Source: CAVTYH01 sp963773875 (GTDB taxonomy: Bacteria; Planctomycetota; Planctomycetia; Pirellulales; JADZDJ01). Taken from it: DNA of 64,000 nt. Position numbers and translations under genes: made by a program. The stretch spans positions 248,001 to 312,000 of the forward strand of contig CAVZCV010000020.1 of assembly GCA_963773875.1 (NCBI GenBank), given 5' to 3'. Below are positions 18,220-27,147 of the stretch, piece by piece. Positions within the stretch are counted from its first letter, which is position 1. Each line of letters opens with the position of its first letter. The notes beneath the pieces were generated by a model that was not told the origin of the DNA, searched no databases, and was given only the letters and a program-made list of their open reading frames with translations.

Positions 18220-19050
18220 GTGTTCAGCATCGGCGAGTTTTCCAAGATCACGGGCCTGACGATCAAAACCTTGCGCTTTTATCAGGAGCAAGGTTTGTTG
18301 ATGCCCTCGTGCATCGACGATCAATCGGGCTACCGGTATTACGATGCCAGCAAAGTCGAAGTCGCGATGCTTATTCGCCACTTGCGCGAATTGGAATTTT
18401 CGCTGGCCCAAATCGTGGAAATTCTTGCCGACTGCCACGATGAGACAGACCTCGTCGGTTTTCTAGAGCGGCAAAAAAAGCATTTGGCCGCGAAAGCAGA
18501 TCACTATCGGCAGATAGAATCGCGTCTGGATCACATCATTCGTCAACAGCGCGAAGGGAGGACTATCATGAAGAACTGCGCATTTGAAGTCGAAGAAAAA
18601 ATCATCGAGCCCATGCGCATCGCCGGCGTGCGCATGAAAGGCCGTTACAGCGACTGCGGCCAAGGGTTTTCGAAAATCGGCCGCAAACTGGGGCGCTATT
18701 TGGGCGGCCCGTGCTTCTTGTTGCACTACGATGACGAGTACAAAGAAGACGATGCAGATTTCGAAGCTTGCTTTCCGCTGCGCAAATCGGTTTCAGACAC
18801 AGGTGCCGACGGAATTTCCATCCGCCAACTTGCCGGCGGCCGCTGCGTGTCGCTCTTGCACCAAGGCCCGTACGAGCAGCTTGGCAAGTCATACGAAAAG
18901 ATCATCAGCCACGTTAAATCGAAACAGTTCAAAATCCAAATGCCGACGCGCGAGGTGTATCTGAAAGGCCCGGGGATGATCTTCAAGGGAAACCCAAAGA
19001 AGTACCTGACGGAAATCCAAATGATCGTTGAAACACTGCCAAGGATTTAA
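18220..19050 (+). CDS. MerR-family regulator with C-terminal GyrI-like ligand domain
   Basis: Transcription factor. The N-terminal winged helix reads FSIGEFSKITGLTIKTLRFYQEQGLL and GYRYYDASKVE, followed by a dimerisation coiled coil and, from about residue 110, a GyrI/SOUL-like effector domain (RIAGVRMKGRYSDCGQGF to GKSYEKI and YLTEIQM), as in BmrR and TipA-type drug-sensing activators. GTG at 18220 is preferred because MerR proteins normally start right at this motif and GAGGA lies just upstream; GTG at 18181 would add 13 unrelated residues. It is divergent from the hemolysin III gene, which may be its target (inference). Confidence 0.88.
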   Translation: MFSIGEFSKITGLTIKTLRFYQEQGLLMPSCIDDQSGYRYYDASKVEVAMLIRHLRELEFSLAQIVEILADCHDETDLVGFLERQKKHLAAKADHYRQIESRLDHIIRQQREGRTIMKNCAFEVEEKIIEPMRIAGVRMKGRYSDCGQGFSKIGRKLGRYLGGPCFLLHYDDEYKEDDADFEACFPLRKSVSDTGADGISIRQLAGGRCVSLLHQGPYEQLGKSYEKIISHVKSKQFKIQMPTREVYLKGPGMIFKGNPKKYLTEIQMIVETLPRI

Positions 19051-19069
19051 AGCGAGTCGAATCGCATTT

Positions 19070-19405
19070 TCACTGCGTTTTGTTGCGTTGCGCAAGCGCT
19101 TGTCTGTACGTTTCGTGGGCGGGTTCGATGTAATCGCTGGTCACGAGCCCATGGCCGTCGGTGCGGCTATAGAGTTTGCCGTTCTCTAGCTCCAGCGTGA
19201 ATGCACGGACATGGCGGACGGTCGAAATCTCTAACACCTGGCGCTCCAATTCCGCACCAGCAGCCAAGATGGCGACTTCATCACCAACGACAAGCGCGTG
19301 GATGCTGCGATTACTAAGCGGCGGTCCCTCGTCCACGCGAAACCCCTGATTTTGATCGGTCGGTGACCAGCGCGGCAATTCTCTGCCCGACCCTGAGTCC
19401 CTCAT
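19070..19405 (-). CDS. Hypothetical protein, 111 residues
   Basis: Not recognised. The core VGDEVAILAAGAELERQVLEI followed by AFTLELENGKLYSRTDGHGLV looks like a small beta-rich domain with an even amino acid mix, which favours a real gene over a shadow frame. It is convergent with the MerR gene, 19 bases after its stop. Confidence 0.5.
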   Translation of the reverse strand: MRDSGSGRELPRWSPTDQNQGFRVDEGPPLSNRSIHALVVGDEVAILAAGAELERQVLEISTVRHVRAFTLELENGKLYSRTDGHGLVTSDYIEPAHETYRQALAQRNKTQ

Positions 19406-19531
19406 TGCCGGGAAAACCGCACAATTTGAAAGTTAGGTGGTTGAGGCTGCAATGGGCGTACCGGCGCTTGCCTTTTGGCCCAATTTTTGCAAATCCTCGG
19501 CTGCAACGGACGTCACAACAGGCAGAGATAA

Positions 19532-19708
19532 ATGGATCGCAACAAAGACCAATACCTGTCGGAAGTTCGGCAGCAAATACGCGATGGGATCGAGCGCGTT
19601 CGCCAGAAAATTGAGCACGCAGAAGCCGCGTTCCTAACCCGACGTTTGATGATCAGCGAGCAAAATGAGTCCAAAGGCAATCAACCGCAGGGCGAGGAAG
19701 GCAGCTAA
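19532..19708 (+). CDS. Very small helical protein, 58 residues
   Basis: ATG at 19532 to TAA at 19708 encodes MDRNKDQYLSEVRQQIRDG and continues as a charged helix (ERVRQKIEHAEAAF) ending EEGS. Its regular pattern of Glu, Arg and Gln fits a coiled coil. It sits 26 bases before the next small gene. No family recognised. Confidence 0.45.
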   Translation: MDRNKDQYLSEVRQQIRDGIERVRQKIEHAEAAFLTRRLMISEQNESKGNQPQGEEGS

Positions 19709-19734
19709 CCCCGTCGCGAGCCAGGAGGCTCGCC

Positions 19735-19914
19735 ATGCCAAGCGATGGCAAAAGCGAAATACCTTGCGAAAAATGCAATCACCCGCAGACCCGTGTCATC
19801 TGGGTGCGCACAATCGGCGCTCTGAAGACGTACCGTTTGGTGTGCACAAACCAAAATTGCCGGCATAACTTCGATGCGCACTGCGGTGGGCCGTCGGAGT
19901 ATCGGCAGCAATAA
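19735..19914 (+). CDS. Small zinc-ribbon protein, 59 residues
   Basis: ATG at 19735 follows a near-perfect ribosome site (CCAGGAGGCTCGCC), one of the best in the window. The product has a CEKC pair near the N-terminus and a second CxxxxC pair (CTNQNC) with HNFDAHC, a four-cysteine zinc ribbon typical of nucleic acid-binding or adaptor mini-proteins. TAA at 19912-19914. Function unknown. Confidence 0.65.
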   Translation: MPSDGKSEIPCEKCNHPQTRVIWVRTIGALKTYRLVCTNQNCRHNFDAHCGGPSEYRQQ

Positions 19915-20098
19915 TCCGCTGATCGTGCGTCCGTGATTGGACGCAAAACTATGGCCATGGAACGCCCCTGAAACACCGTCTGCATTCTTTCGGGAGTCGA
20001 ACCGCCCTTGCCGAATGCTGTCTTTTCCACCGTAAACGTGTCCGCTATGATGTCGGACAGCGGCGAGCCAGCGCTCGCCCGACGACCTAAATCGTTAC

Positions 20099-20173
20099 GG
20101 TGGCTATAGCTCAGTTGGTTAGAGCACCAGATTGTGGATCTGGGGGTCACGGGTTCAAGTCCCGTTAGCCACC
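20099..20173 (+). tRNA. tRNA-His (anticodon GTG)
   Basis: A seven-base acceptor stem GTGGCTA pairs with TAGCCAC at 20166-20172. The D arm is AGCTCAGTTGGTTAGAGC, the anticodon stem CCAGA/TCTGG carries loop TTGTGGA with anticodon GTG, and the T arm is CACGGGTTCAAGTCCCGT. The extra G at 20099 pairs with C at 20173, the G-1:C73 identity element of histidine tRNA. The 3' CCA is not encoded. Confidence 0.97.
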
Positions 20174-20502
20174 CTCGCTGCGGTCCGTTGTCACTCCCAA
20201 TCCTGACGCAGGGAAAGCGGCCATTAATTCGCAAGTCGGATTCTCGTAAGCAGAAAAGAACCCGAAAGCGACTTTGGCAAAAGTCGCTGAACTAAAGAAA
20301 TCCAATTCATCTGCAAAGTAATGCAGGCTCGCTTGATGCATGGGCCATCCTCGCGGATGCGTTGCTGTGACGATCTTCGCCAGAAACATAGCTGGTTCGA
20401 TCTGCCAGACGACATGATTCTGCGGAGCATTATGCGGCGTCGAAAGAATCCCGGCGGCTAAACCCGCCCAACTAACCCTGCCCGCCGCGTGGGGAGCCGA
20501 CG
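20174..20502. other. Gap after tRNA-His with no supported gene
   Basis: About 330 bases hold only frames without recognisable protein character. No repeat or RNA was identified. Confidence 0.5.
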
Positions 20503-20799
20503 ATGCCGGAACAGCCAGACAATCGCAGGGTAATACTTTCGGCACATGGAAGGCAGATGCAGATACAATGTGATGCAGCCGAGTTTGCTGCAATCAAGAC
20601 GGCGACTTGCAGCACTATTGGGCACACCGAAAATGTCGATCAAGTCGAATCGATTTTCGTGGTCAATGCAGACCGACCCAGACCAGAACATCAGGGGATC
20701 GGCCTGATTACGAAGATCGGATGCGTCTTTACAGCGGCAACGGTAGTAGTCATCTTGCTTTTTGGGCTTCTCAAAATAGTCGAACTGATCGAGCGATAG
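20503..20799 (+). CDS. Small protein with C-terminal membrane helix, 98 residues
   Basis: A soluble N-terminal part (MPEQPDNRRVILSAHGRQ, with Cys residues in IQCDAAEF and TATCSTIG) is followed by one membrane helix (KIGCVFTAATVVVILLFGLL) and a short charged tail. GGGGAG stands a few bases before ATG at 20503. No family recognised. A second small membrane gene begins three bases after its stop, so the two are probably co-transcribed. Confidence 0.6.
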   Translation: MPEQPDNRRVILSAHGRQMQIQCDAAEFAAIKTATCSTIGHTENVDQVESIFVVNADRPRPEHQGIGLITKIGCVFTAATVVVILLFGLLKIVELIER

Positions 20800-20802
20800 C
20801 CA

Positions 20803-21022
20803 ATGCGTCTCCGCTTCACCATCATTCACCATCCGCGATTTGCTCTGGCTGGCTGCCTTGGTTGCAGTATGTGTTGCGTGGTGGATTGATCGCCGCGAGA
20901 TGGCTTGGCAGCGCGACGCTGCAGTCCAGACGCTCCATGGATGGCAATTTGAGCTAGGTAAAATGCCGTGGCAGATTGAAACTGCAAAGAAGAATCAACC
21001 AGAACCAGCCAGTAAACCTTGA
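20803..21022 (+). pseudogene. RFTIRDLLWL-type small membrane protein, frame broken by a 10-base tandem duplication
   Basis: The ATG at 20803 opens MRLRFTI, but the expected continuation RDLLWLAALVAVCVAWWID lies in another frame starting about 20840. Between them the DNA has TTCACCATCA directly followed by TTCACCATCC; removing one 10-base copy restores MRLRFTIRDLLWLAAL. Proteins with an RF(S/T)(I/V/L)R-plus-hydrophobic-helix start are frequent in planctomycetes. The rest (about 45 residues) is a soluble helical tail ending PEPASKP. Either a recent slippage mutation or an assembly artefact. Confidence 0.55.
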
Positions 21023-21137
21023 TTTCCTTGGCAACATTCTGACCGAACACTATCCAAATTCGGGTACTGGCTCAAAGTTTCAGCGATCTGCATTCTGCGA
21101 TTAGTGATCGCAATCCACTCGTACACCCCTTCCTAAC

Positions 21138-22108
21138 CAACATTATGCAAGTGCATTCATCTCTGGGTGGTTATTGAACCAGCGTGTGGCGTTGACGAGC
21201 AGTTTGCCGTGGACCCAATTGCGAACGCGTGGGAAGCGCCGAACCCATGCGGGCAGACAAACCAAGCCGCCGCCGAAGCTGGTCAGGTTGCCGAAATCGC
21301 GCTCAATCTGCCGACGAAATCGGAAGATCGCCTTGCCGAATCGATGTTTCATTAGCTCGATCGAACGCAAGCGATGGGGGCTGTGGCGGTGATGTCCCAA
21401 ACCGCCGTCCTTACAACGCTTGGGAGTTAGCAGTTGATGATCTGCCTGATGAGCCAGGTCAAACAGCGCGTTGGAATCGTACAGCGTATCGCCCAACAGA
21501 TAGCCGCTGCCCGGCAAATCCGGAATCAATTGGCGGGCCATGGTGGTCTCGGCTGTATTGATTCGCGCCACGCCCCAAGCCAAGGGCAACGGGCCGGAAG
21601 CCCACACGGCAAAAAGTTTATAACCTTTGGCCTTGCCTCCAGCCGCGCGTCCGTAGCCAGCATCCATATCTTTGCTGACGCCGCTGACGGTTAGGGGCTT
21701 ACCGTCGATGATGCGAATCCACCGGGCTGCCAGCCCCGCCAAGGTGATCCAAGTGCGCTCCATGGCGGTCATCAATTCCTGTGCATCAGCCTGTCTCATC
21801 CGGCGACTTAACGTGGCTTGGGAGGGCAAACAATTAGGACACAAGTCGGCTGGCCAATTAGCTTTCTCGATCGCCCAACACATCGGTCGATCCGCAATCA
21901 CACACCACAGGTACACGACGACAATATCGGCCGTGGAATACTTCCAGTGCCCCCACGGCTTGTCGAGCTTCATCGCCATCAAATACAGTAACTTCCAGAG
22001 TTCGCGTTCCATAAATTGTCTCCTTGTTAGAGCTACTAATCCCTAGCTAACAAGGTGGAACGCGAACTCCTTTTATTTCAAGAGCCTGATAGCACTTGCA
22101 TAATGTTG
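21138..22108 (-). mobile_element. Complete insertion sequence with 17-base terminal inverted repeats and TAAC target duplication
   Basis: CAACATTATGCAAGTGC at 21138-21154 and its exact reverse complement at 22092-22108 bound one transposase gene. TAAC occurs directly outside both ends (21134-21137 and 22109-22112), which fits a 4-base target site duplication. Total length 971 bases. The intact frame, perfect ends and matching duplication indicate a recent, possibly active insertion. The transposase fold places it among DDE elements of the IS4/IS5 superfamily; the exact family was not determined. Confidence 0.9.
21143..22012 (-). CDS. DDE transposase (IS4/IS5 superfamily)
   Basis: 289 residues. 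Probable catalytic triad: Asp in IIDGKPLTVSG, Asp in GYLLGDTLYDS, Glu in FRRQIERDFGNLTSFGG. ATG at 22012 opens MERELWKLLYLMAMKL. The TAA stop lies within the left terminal inverted repeat, so gene and element end are interlocked. One of the few long minus-strand frames in the window with no break. Confidence 0.88.
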   Translation of the reverse strand: MERELWKLLYLMAMKLDKPWGHWKYSTADIVVVYLWCVIADRPMCWAIEKANWPADLCPNCLPSQATLSRRMRQADAQELMTAMERTWITLAGLAARWIRIIDGKPLTVSGVSKDMDAGYGRAAGGKAKGYKLFAVWASGPLPLAWGVARINTAETTMARQLIPDLPGSGYLLGDTLYDSNALFDLAHQADHQLLTPKRCKDGGLGHHRHSPHRLRSIELMKHRFGKAIFRFRRQIERDFGNLTSFGGGLVCLPAWVRRFPRVRNWVHGKLLVNATRWFNNHPEMNALA

Positions 22109-22524
22109 TAACGGGCGCGGCTCGGTAAATCAGCGCTTTATTGCCCATACCGCAGTCTGAACTCCGAATTCCGCACCTTCCCCATCCTCACCGTGTCTCC
22201 GAACCAGGCGCTTGCCCGGTTCGTACTTAGTGTCCTTCGTGTCGTGGTGGTGAATTTCTGGCATTCTCCCCGCGCTGGGCGCGGGTCTCCCGACCCCGCC
22301 GCTCCCGGATTTTACCACGACGGCACAACGGGCACGACGGAAGGCAGGCAAGCCACAACAAAATCTTTTGGGACTGGTCCAAAAAGGCTCTTGACTTCTA
22401 GTCACATGTACACTAATATTCGGATTGGAGCTAGATAGCTCGCAGTTCGTTGTGTTGAAAGTGTCTCAGTGGGACAGGATAAATGGGTGGTTTGCAATGG
22501 GCAGGCAGCAATTTCGCTGGGTGG

Positions 22525-22543
22525 CCCGGACAAAGTGTCCGGG
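22525..22543. repeat. Short perfect hairpin CCCGGACA-AAG-TGTCCGGG
   Basis: An eight-pair stem at 22525-22532 and 22536-22543 with a three-base loop. It is followed by GCGGCGCAGCCGC, a second GC-rich palindromic core. It has no T-run on either strand, so it is not a plain terminator. Confidence 0.75.
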
Positions 22544-22626
22544 CGGCGCAGCCGCAAGAGGCATTGATGAGAACGTGGAGCGATCAGGTCGGCAACGATC
22601 TGGCGAGCGCTCTTGTCGCTACGCGA

Positions 22627-22706
22627 CCCCGACACGCCAAGCTTTGTCGGGGCCACCCGACGTGGCGTTCATTTGCAGTGACGCCTTATCGGCGTCGGGA
22701 GACGCC
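22627..22706. repeat. Hairpin pair CCCCGACA/TGTCGGGG and alternating GACGCC/GGCGTC
   Basis: CCCCGACA at 22627-22634 pairs with TGTCGGGG at 22645-22652. Then GACGCC (22680-22685), GGCGTC (22691-22696) and GACGCC (22701-22706) offer two mutually exclusive hairpins. Confidence 0.65.
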
Positions 22707-22824
22707 TCCTACATGCAGATGAGTGCAGGCCAAGACATGGGCAGGGAGATCGACTCAGCGCGGGAAAAAACCTATCGAAATCGATCTCGAATTTTCGGGC
22801 GATTTGGAGGCCCGATAGCGGAGA

Positions 22825-22907
22825 GTGAAATAACTGTGAAATTACTCGGCGCGAAATTAACAAAAACGACTACACAGGGGGTCGAAAGCGCGCGGGAGTA
22901 ATTTCAC
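22825..22907. repeat. Dispersed foldable repeat, copy 1
   Basis: GTGAAATAACT (22825-22835) is followed directly by GTGAAATTACTC (22836-22847), which pairs perfectly with GAGTAATTTCAC at 22896-22907. The loop contains AACAAAAACG and AAGCGCGC, both also present in copy 2 at 51 kb (opposite strand). The two copies differ by paired substitutions in the stem. Confidence 0.75.
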
Positions 22908-23170
22908 TGCGAAACGTGTTTTTGGGGATTTCGGTGAGGCGACACGCGTTTTTCCCGGGAAAGATGGCCACGAAATTGGCCGGAGCTTCACCGTGATTTT
23001 GGCGCAGCGCAATCGGCTCGAGATTTCTGGCTGTTTTTCGAGAAAAGTAGAAGCACTGACGTGTGAAACAATTCGCCGCGTGACGCCATGCGTGAAAGAG
23101 CTGTGTTTTCCCAGAATTTTTACGCAACAGCGAGCGACACTCGCAACCGACAAGCACAATTCTAACGGTC

Positions 23171-25400
23171 TTACCGGCGCGGTTTCAACACGATCGTCGC
23201 CAACGGTGGCAGCGTCACTTCCACGGAATGCGGCCGGCCGTGGGCCATGTGGTCGGTCGCCATAATGCCCGGGCCATTGCCAATATTGCCGCCGCCGTAG
23301 TAGGTGGAATCGCTGTTGAAAATCTCTTCGTACCAGCAGCGTTCCGGCACGCCCAGCAAGTAGCCTTCGCGTGGCACCGGTGTGAAATTGTTGGCCACGA
23401 TCACAAAGTCCGAAGGATCTTTTGCCTTGCGCATGAAGCAGAGCACGCTGTTCTGCCAGTTGTGGCAATCGACCCATTCGAAGCCCGTGTAATCGAAATC
23501 GACTTCGTGCAAAGCCGGCTCGCGGCGCACGAGCTTGTTCAAATCGGCCACGGCCTTTTTCAGACCCTGGTGCGATTCCCATTGCAGCAAATGCCACTGC
23601 AGGCTTTCGTCGTAATTCCATTCGTTCCACTGGCCGAAGTCGCAGCCCATATAGAGCAGCTTCTTGCCGGGATGCGTCCACATGTAGCTGAACAAAAGCC
23701 GCATGTTGGCGAACTTTTGCCACAAGTCGCCGGGCATTTGATCCAGGAGCGAGCCCTTGCCGTGCACAACTTCATCGTGCGAAAGCGGCAAGACAAAATT
23801 TTCGTGGAAGGCGTAAATCAGCGAGAACGTCAACTCATCGTGATGAAACGTGCGGTGAATTGGATCCTTGCGGAAGTAGCGGAGCGTGTCGTTCATCCAG
23901 CCCATGTTCCATTTGAGGCTGAATCCCAGCCCGCCCACGTAGGTGGGGCGCGAAACGCTGGGCCACGCGGTCGATTCCTCGGCAATCGTCAAAACGCCGG
24001 GGTACTGCAAGTGCGACTGCAGATTGAATTCCTTGATGAACGAAATGGCCTGCAAATTTTCGCGGCCGCCAAATTCGTTGGGAATCCAATCGCCAGGCTG
24101 CCGGCTGTAATCGAGGTACAGCATCGAGGCCACGGCGTCGACCCGCAGGCCATCGATGTGGTACTTGTCGAGCCAAAACAGGGCGTTGCTCAGCAGGAAA
24201 TTGCGAACTTCATTGCGACCATAGTTGAAAATGAGCGTTCCCCAATCGGGATGTTCGCCGCGGCGCGGATCTTCGTGTTCGTACATGCGCCGTGCCATCG
24301 AAGCGGCGCAGGCCGTGGCCATCGCGGGGGAAATGTGCGGGAACCCAATCGATCACGACGCCAATGCCGTTCTGGTGGCAGTGATCGACGAAGTACATGA
24401 AATCTTCCGGCGAACCGTAGCGGCTGGTGGCCGCGTAATAGCCGACCGTTTGATAGCCCCAACTGCCGGTAAAGGGATGTTCGCTGACTGGCAGCAATTC
24501 GATGTGCGTGTAGCCCATCTCGCGGCAGTAATCGACCAGTTGATGGGCCAATTCGCGATAGGTGAGCCAGCGCTGCGGATCGTCGCCGGGCCGACGCCAA
24601 CTGCCAAGGTGGACCTCGTAGAACGACATGGGCTTATCGAGCCCCTGCCGGTTTTGACGCTCGCCCATCCAGGCGTCGTCGTGCCAGCGGTAGCGATCGA
24701 GATCGACGACTTTCGAAGCGGTGCGCGGCGGCACTTCAGCGGCGAAACCGTAGGGATCGGACTTATCGATCTCTTCGCCATGGGCCATTCGCACACGGAA
24801 CTTGTACAGCGTGCCGTCGGCCAGGCCGGGGACAAACAGTTCCCAAATTCCACCGGGAATGTGTTTGCGCAGCGGGTGGCGACGGGCATCCCAGCCGTTG
24901 AAATCGCCGATGACGCTCACGCCTTGGGCGTTTGGCGCCCAAATGGCAAAATTCACGCCTTCCACGCCATTCACAGTACGCACGTGGGCGCCAAGCTTGT
25001 GATAGCTCTTCCAGTGAGTGCCTTCACCCAGCAGGTGCAGGTCGTATTCGGAAAGGAGCGGTGGAAACGCGTAGGGGTCGTGCATTGTCGATTGCTTTCC
25101 GCCTCCGTCAACCACTCGCAATTGGTATTGGGAGCTCAATTCGGATTCCGCTTCAGGACAAATCGCTTCGTACAAACCGGCCGGGTGGATTCGCCGCATC
25201 GGCTGCGAGCCATAGTGCGCCGGATGCACAATCCAGGCTTGCTGCGAATTCGGCAAATAAGCCCGCACTGCAACGCGTCGCCGGCCGGCGTATTCGACCT
25301 CGTGAGGCCCCAGGATTTCGAACGGGTTTTCCGTTCGACCCTCGACCAGTGCAGCGACCTTCTCCAGCTCAACAGTAGTTCGCACAGCCGTGTCCTCCAA
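23171..25400 (-). CDS. glgB: 1,4-alpha-glucan (glycogen) branching enzyme, one frame break
   Basis: Forms alpha-1,6 branches in glycogen. N-terminal E-set/CBM48 domains (NPFEILGPHEV; GVEGVNFAIWAPNA) precede the GH13 barrel: YTHIELLPVSEHPF, catalytic nucleophile Asp in DGLRVDAVASMLY, acid/base Glu in TIAEESTAWP, and the third Asp in LSHDEVVHGKGS. The frame breaks at about 24288: GLRRFDGTA must continue to MYEHEDPRRGEHPDWGT, with one extra C between. The joined protein is about 742 residues, the usual length. ATG at 25400 reads MEDTAVRTTVELEKV. No other glycogen gene lies beside it. Confidence 0.93.
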
Positions 25401-25531
25401 AATTGCTTCCGTACGAGGCTGATTTTGCCGTCGCAGATATCGGTTCGTCTAGGCGGTAGGGTGGAAACTGCGGAAAATGCGGGCTTTATTCAGTGCGAAT
25501 ACCATGCCTCGCAGCCGAACGGGCGGGTGAC

Positions 25532-26149
25532 TCATTCGAGCCAGGGACGGGGTAAAATGCCTGTTCCAAGCTGGGCGAGCCGCAATCGCAGGCGACCGGC
25601 GGCCTCTCGGCAGCGTTTGCGAACGATTAGCGTGGCGTGCCGCCAGCCGCGAATTTTCTTGGTTGGCGGTGCTGGCGGTGCTGACTTGCTCTCTTCGCAG
25701 TTGGCGGCGTTTGTCGTTGGTTCTTCAGCGATCGGTGAGGTGCCTGGCCAGCCGTGCCCGACATCGAATCGCCGGTTACGGCACTCTAACCGATGGAATT
25801 TGAGCGCATGATCCAAACGTCGCCACAAGTCGTCGTCCTTCACGGGCACCATCTGTCCGTAGCGTTCCCATTGCCAGCCGCTTTCGCGCCATTCGGAGAT
25901 TCCGTAGTGCAGACCGCGACTGATGTAGGAACTGGGTTTGAGCAGAGTGACCCGCGATGGCTGTTCAAGGGCTTCCAAACCACGGACGACGGCCAGCAGC
26001 TCCAAGCGTTCGCCGCTGCGGACCGGTTCCGCATCAGCGGCTTCGAGATGGCGCTCGCCATCGGCAGTTTTGAGCACGAAGCGCCAATCGCCATCCTGTT
26101 TCCGACGGCGGCTTTCAGCCAGCAGCAGAAAGTGGGGTGTGGCAGGCAT
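25532..26149 (-). CDS. RNase HI-fold protein
   Basis: An RNase H-type fold is suggested by the N-terminal strand LLLAESRRRKQDGDWRFVL, the Glu helix RLELLAVVRGLEAL, SSYISRGL, ISEWRESGWQW and VKDDDLWRRLD, which match the order of RNase HI active-site segments. The usual first DG(S/G) dipeptide is replaced (AESR), so activity on RNA/DNA hybrids is uncertain. The C-terminal 70 residues are basic, with a proline/alanine linker. It is divergent from the methyltransferase gene. Confidence 0.7.
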   Translation of the reverse strand: MPATPHFLLLAESRRRKQDGDWRFVLKTADGERHLEAADAEPVRSGERLELLAVVRGLEALEQPSRVTLLKPSSYISRGLHYGISEWRESGWQWERYGQMVPVKDDDLWRRLDHALKFHRLECRNRRFDVGHGWPGTSPIAEEPTTNAANCEESKSAPPAPPTKKIRGWRHATLIVRKRCREAAGRLRLRLAQLGTGILPRPWLE

Positions 26150-26302
26150 GCGTGCTCCCAGATGGTGACAGTCGGCCGCGATGTTCAGGATGGCATCGCG
26201 ACCAACCAGTTTTGCTTATCGTCACAGTTTGCCTACGTGGATCACTCAACGTGGAGCGAAGAGCCGCTTCTCAGTGCAACTTGCATCGTTACAATCGGCG
26301 GG

Positions 26303-27038
26303 GTGAGCAATTTCGATTCGATGGGAACGGCGTTCAACTTTGTCCCGACTTCGCTGGAAGAAGAACTGCGGCGGCGGTTTGCCGTTGTCGAGCACCGATT
26401 GGCTATCGGCGGTCGAACTTACGAGCTCCGGCATCCACGCTCAGCGGACGAACTCATTTGCGAGGAAGAGTTTAATCGCGATGAGCGGTTGCCGTATTGG
26501 GCGGAAATTTGGCCGTCGGCATATGTATTGGCCCAGCGAATTGCTGGGGAGCAGGGTGTCGCTGACGGCCGGCCGCGGCGATTGCTCGAACTCGGCTGCG
26601 GATCGGGCTTAGCGGTTATGACGGCCTTAGCGGCGGGCTTCGAAGTTACCGCGGTGGATTACTATCCCGAGGCACTCGAGTTCGTGCGGCTGAACGCGGC
26701 ACTAAATGGACTGCCCGCACCCACGGTGCAAATTGTCGACTGGCGCCAATATCCGCGCGAACTGATCGAATTCGACATCGTTGTCGCTGCTGATGTGCTG
26801 TACGAGACGCGATTACTGCCGACTGATGGCCGCGGCGTTCAAACAATCACTGTGCACTGAAGGGCTGGGGCTCTTAACCGATCCACAGCGCAGCAAAGCA
26901 GAATCGTTGCCAAGCGAATGTTGCTCTGCTGGACTGCAAATCGGCTTGGCCAAAGTTTTTGGACCGCTGAGCGTTCCCGGCGGCGATCCGGGAGTAAAGC
27001 AGACCGTGAATTTATTTGAGATACGCCATGCGAAGTGA
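26303..27038 (+). CDS. Class I SAM-dependent methyltransferase (Methyltransf_16 type), one frame break
   Basis: Motif I is LLELGCGSGLAVMTAL, motif II VTAVDYYPEALEFVRLN, motif IV FDIVVAADVLYETR. An upstream DDRLPYW-like segment (RDERLPYWAEIWPSA) is typical of METTL21/VCPKMT-like protein methyltransferases. Right after YETRLL the frame breaks at about 26823, where one C too many splits LLRLMAAAFKQSL; the last 70 residues continue in the next frame to 27038 (VNLFEIRHAK). Start GTG 26303 or ATG 26321. The substrate is unknown; the family methylates lysines of proteins or tRNA-related targets. Confidence 0.78.
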
Positions 27039-27067
27039 ATTTGCCAACGCAACACGAACCAACGGAC

Positions 27068-27095
27068 AAGCCCAGGGGTTGTACCCCCTGGGCTT
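27068..27095. terminator. Bidirectional terminator-like hairpin between convergent genes
   Basis: AAGCCCAGGGG (27068-27078) pairs over 11 bases with CCCCTGGGCTT (27085-27095) around a six-base loop. It lies between the methyltransferase end and the C26 amidohydrolase end. The following T-run is short (TTT), so it may act on both transcripts with modest strength. Confidence 0.7.
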
Positions 27096-27147
27096 TGGTC
27101 CGCACTGCGCTTTGACACGACGAGAATCGCAGTTGGTTTTTCTTTTG

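Larger units (their letters stand above)
22113..23170. other. Gene-free 1.06-kb stretch rich in hairpins
   Basis: No frame in either direction looks like protein. The region contains several strong stem-loops in 400 bases (listed separately) and copy 1 of a foldable dispersed repeat. It lies between the insertion sequence and the end of glgB, so parts may be remains of older insertions. Confidence 0.6.

Noticed and set aside
19779..20234. Minus-strand frame containing LTGLEPVTPRSTIWCSNQLSYS
   Set aside because: This is the classic false protein produced by reading a tRNA gene backwards; tRNA-His lies there.
20458..20832. 124-codon minus-strand frame opposite the small membrane protein at 20503
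   Set aside because: The plus-strand frame has a purine-rich ribosome site and a clear membrane helix; the minus-strand product shows no domain.
22425..22901. 158-codon plus-strand frame in the hairpin-rich gap
   Set aside because: Composition is irregular, it contains the palindromes in frame, and no start or ribosome site stands out.
23228..25811. Long plus-strand frames (390 and 528 codons) over glgB
   Set aside because: Antisense shadows of the branching enzyme; the minus strand has all GH13 catalytic motifs and the plus-strand products have none.
25793..26302. Upstream extension of the methyltransferase frame to 25793
   Set aside because: The first 170 codons are antisense to the RNase H-like gene and not family-like; the family starts about 26303-26321.
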